Under the pieces are notes generated by a model that had not been told where the DNA came from, did no database searches, and was given only the letters and a program-made list of their open reading frames with translations. A stretch of 21,456 bases of DNA, from the NCBI GenBank assembly GCA_037834085.1, contig JBBMKC010237238.1:1-21456 (forward strand), in the 5' to 3' direction. Shown here one piece after another: positions 20,361 through 21,456 of the stretch. This stretch comes from Bipalium vagum (lineage: Eukaryota > Platyhelminthes > Tricladida > Geoplanidae). The position numbers and the translations under genes were made by a program. Each line of letters begins with the position of its first letter. The stretch's first letter is position 1.

Positions 20361-20620
20361 TTTAAGTGGAGCCAAAGCTTCCTTGTATATCCAAGGCTTC
20401 CAAATGAGCATTAATATTTGTTCTGGTTGAATTCAATTTCCTTGGGAACTCGCGAACTGTTGAGAATTACTTAATTCTCATTTACCTACCACACCAGATG
20501 CACTTCGGATGGAAAATTTTCAAGAAATTAATTTATGAAATCAGGCAAGTACATTTTGCTATTGTATCTGTACCAAAAGGTGCACATAGTTTCTAAAGAA
20601 GTTTTACCTGCTTTCAAGTA
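20361..20620. other. Mixed-composition block with a perfect palindrome
   Basis: This block has clearly more G and C than its flanks. Both strands give short fragments that look protein-like (for example PTTPDALRMENF on +), but no continuous frame or recognised motif. It may be a worn-out mobile-element or exon fragment. Confidence 0.35.
20461..20480. repeat. Perfect 20-bp palindromic hairpin
   Basis: TGAGAATTACTTAATTCTCA: two 9-base arms around a 2-base centre. No T-run or context suggests a terminator. Confidence 0.85.
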
Positions 20621-21456
20621 ATAATATAAGATATTTCGAATTTTGATTGTTTGATTTCGTACAAAATTGATGAAGAAAAATTTTTTAAAATCTTTTGTAA
20701 TTTTTATATAATATTAAAATTAACTTTAGTTACAATAAATATATTATTATTATTATTATTATTAGTCATAGTTAAAATACTAAAAAAACATTTACCGTTT
20801 ATTACACTCATACATACCATAAAATTCATTAATGTCTTCTGTAAGAAAAACTGACTTTTCGTACAGTCAAATAAATCGCTAAATCATATTAGTAATTATT
20901 GATTTTGTTAAAAATAATTAAAAATTACTAAAAAAAATAAAAATTAAAAAAATTCTAATACTCATCAATAATTTTTTTTAATAATTTTCAAATATGTATA
21001 AATTTTTTTAATTTGAACATTTTACTTAATTTAGAAAGATCTTCCCCTTGCCAAAAGAATCAAATTAAAAAGAAATTTTATATATTTTGATGTCTATTGA
21101 TTTTATTAACATGAGATAAAATAAATTAGGAAAAAATTGAAAATTCAGATCTTTTAATAATGAAAAATCAATCGTAAAACAAAAACTTTTAAGAATATCC
21201 AATTACAATAAATATTTAAAAGAATTTCTGAACCATTTTCAAAAGAATAAATACAAAATTTATAATGAAAATAAACTATGATTATAAATTTTGCAACAAA
21301 TAAATGTATTGTTTCAGAAAAATCCAGATCATAATTTATGATAAACTGACTTTTTGATATAATGATCATTGTTTTTGAAACTTTTGAGAGTATCATCATA
21401 CTTGTTAAAGTAAAAAATTAGTGTTATTGTTGATTTTAAATTGCAGTGATAATAAT
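20621..21456. other. Gene-free AT-rich stretch to the window end
   Basis: It contains an ATT microsatellite at 20742-20765 and long A and T runs. The frames at 20651-20854 (+) and 21154-21399 (-) consist of the amino acids expected from AT-rich noise and are not called. Confidence 0.5.
20742..20765. repeat. (ATT)n microsatellite
   Basis: An uninterrupted run of about seven ATT units. Confidence 0.9.

Noticed and set aside
20361-20620. Fleeting resemblance of minus-strand fragments to a retroelement polyprotein
   Set aside because: The fragments are too short and lack any diagnostic motif, so no family can be named.
21154-21399. 81-residue minus-strand open frame
   Set aside because: Low-complexity composition without motif or splice signals; consistent with chance.
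1-21456. CRISPR array, operon or prokaryotic defence system
   Set aside because: There are no regularly spaced direct repeats with unique spacers, no clustered long frames and no ribosome-binding sites; the content is eukaryotic.

Overview
The window looks like intergenic and intronic DNA from a eukaryote, most likely an arthropod. It is extremely A+T-rich by eye, has no long open reading frames, carries many (AAT)n-type microsatellites, and is littered with decayed Tc1/mariner-superfamily transposons and tRNA-derived repeat fragments. A chelicerate such as a spider or mite would fit, but the sequence alone does not fix the taxon. Nothing suggests a prokaryote: there are no operons, ribosome-binding sites or dense coding.

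Layout. 1-410: AT tandem repeats and unassigned sequence. 410-721 and 8875-9197 are two copies of a roughly 320-bp repeat in opposite orientation, with matching outer ends (AGTGGTTCGAA). They could be the terminal inverted repeats of an old element of about 8.8 kb, or two independent insertions. Between them lie a 17-bp tandem repeat (905-997) and two mariner relics, one on + (3005-3392) and one on - (4317-4800). 10650-11055 holds another mariner relic on +. 11903-12209 on the minus strand is the only convincing host coding sequence: a first coding exon of a single-pass membrane protein, with a good start context, an upstream acceptor-like site and a strong splice donor. 13194-13528 is a structured, less AT-rich patch with a nested imperfect palindrome and a tRNA-like sequence enclosed in a 21-bp inverted repeat. 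13930-15796 on the minus strand is a transposon graveyard: two different mariner N-terminal halves, then an element of the DUF4817-associated (Tc3-like) mariner group with one probable terminal repeat. 16156-16225 is a tRNA-derived SINE-like head. 18591-18952 has a mariner-like terminus followed by a 66-codon open frame of uncertain origin. The rest, 19-21.4 kb, is low-complexity DNA with one unexplained block near 20.36-20.62 kb.

How the parts relate. The host exon would be transcribed leftward. Its later exons were not found in the 11.9 kb to its left, so they lie beyond the window or are too short to see. The transposon relics carry stops, frameshifts, deletions and lost catalytic residues, so none looks active. 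I did not find a clear new biological system. The best leads are the long inverted repeat pair, the tRNA-like hairpin whose two non-Watson-Crick pairs are both G.U only in minus-strand RNA, and the unidentified membrane-protein exon.
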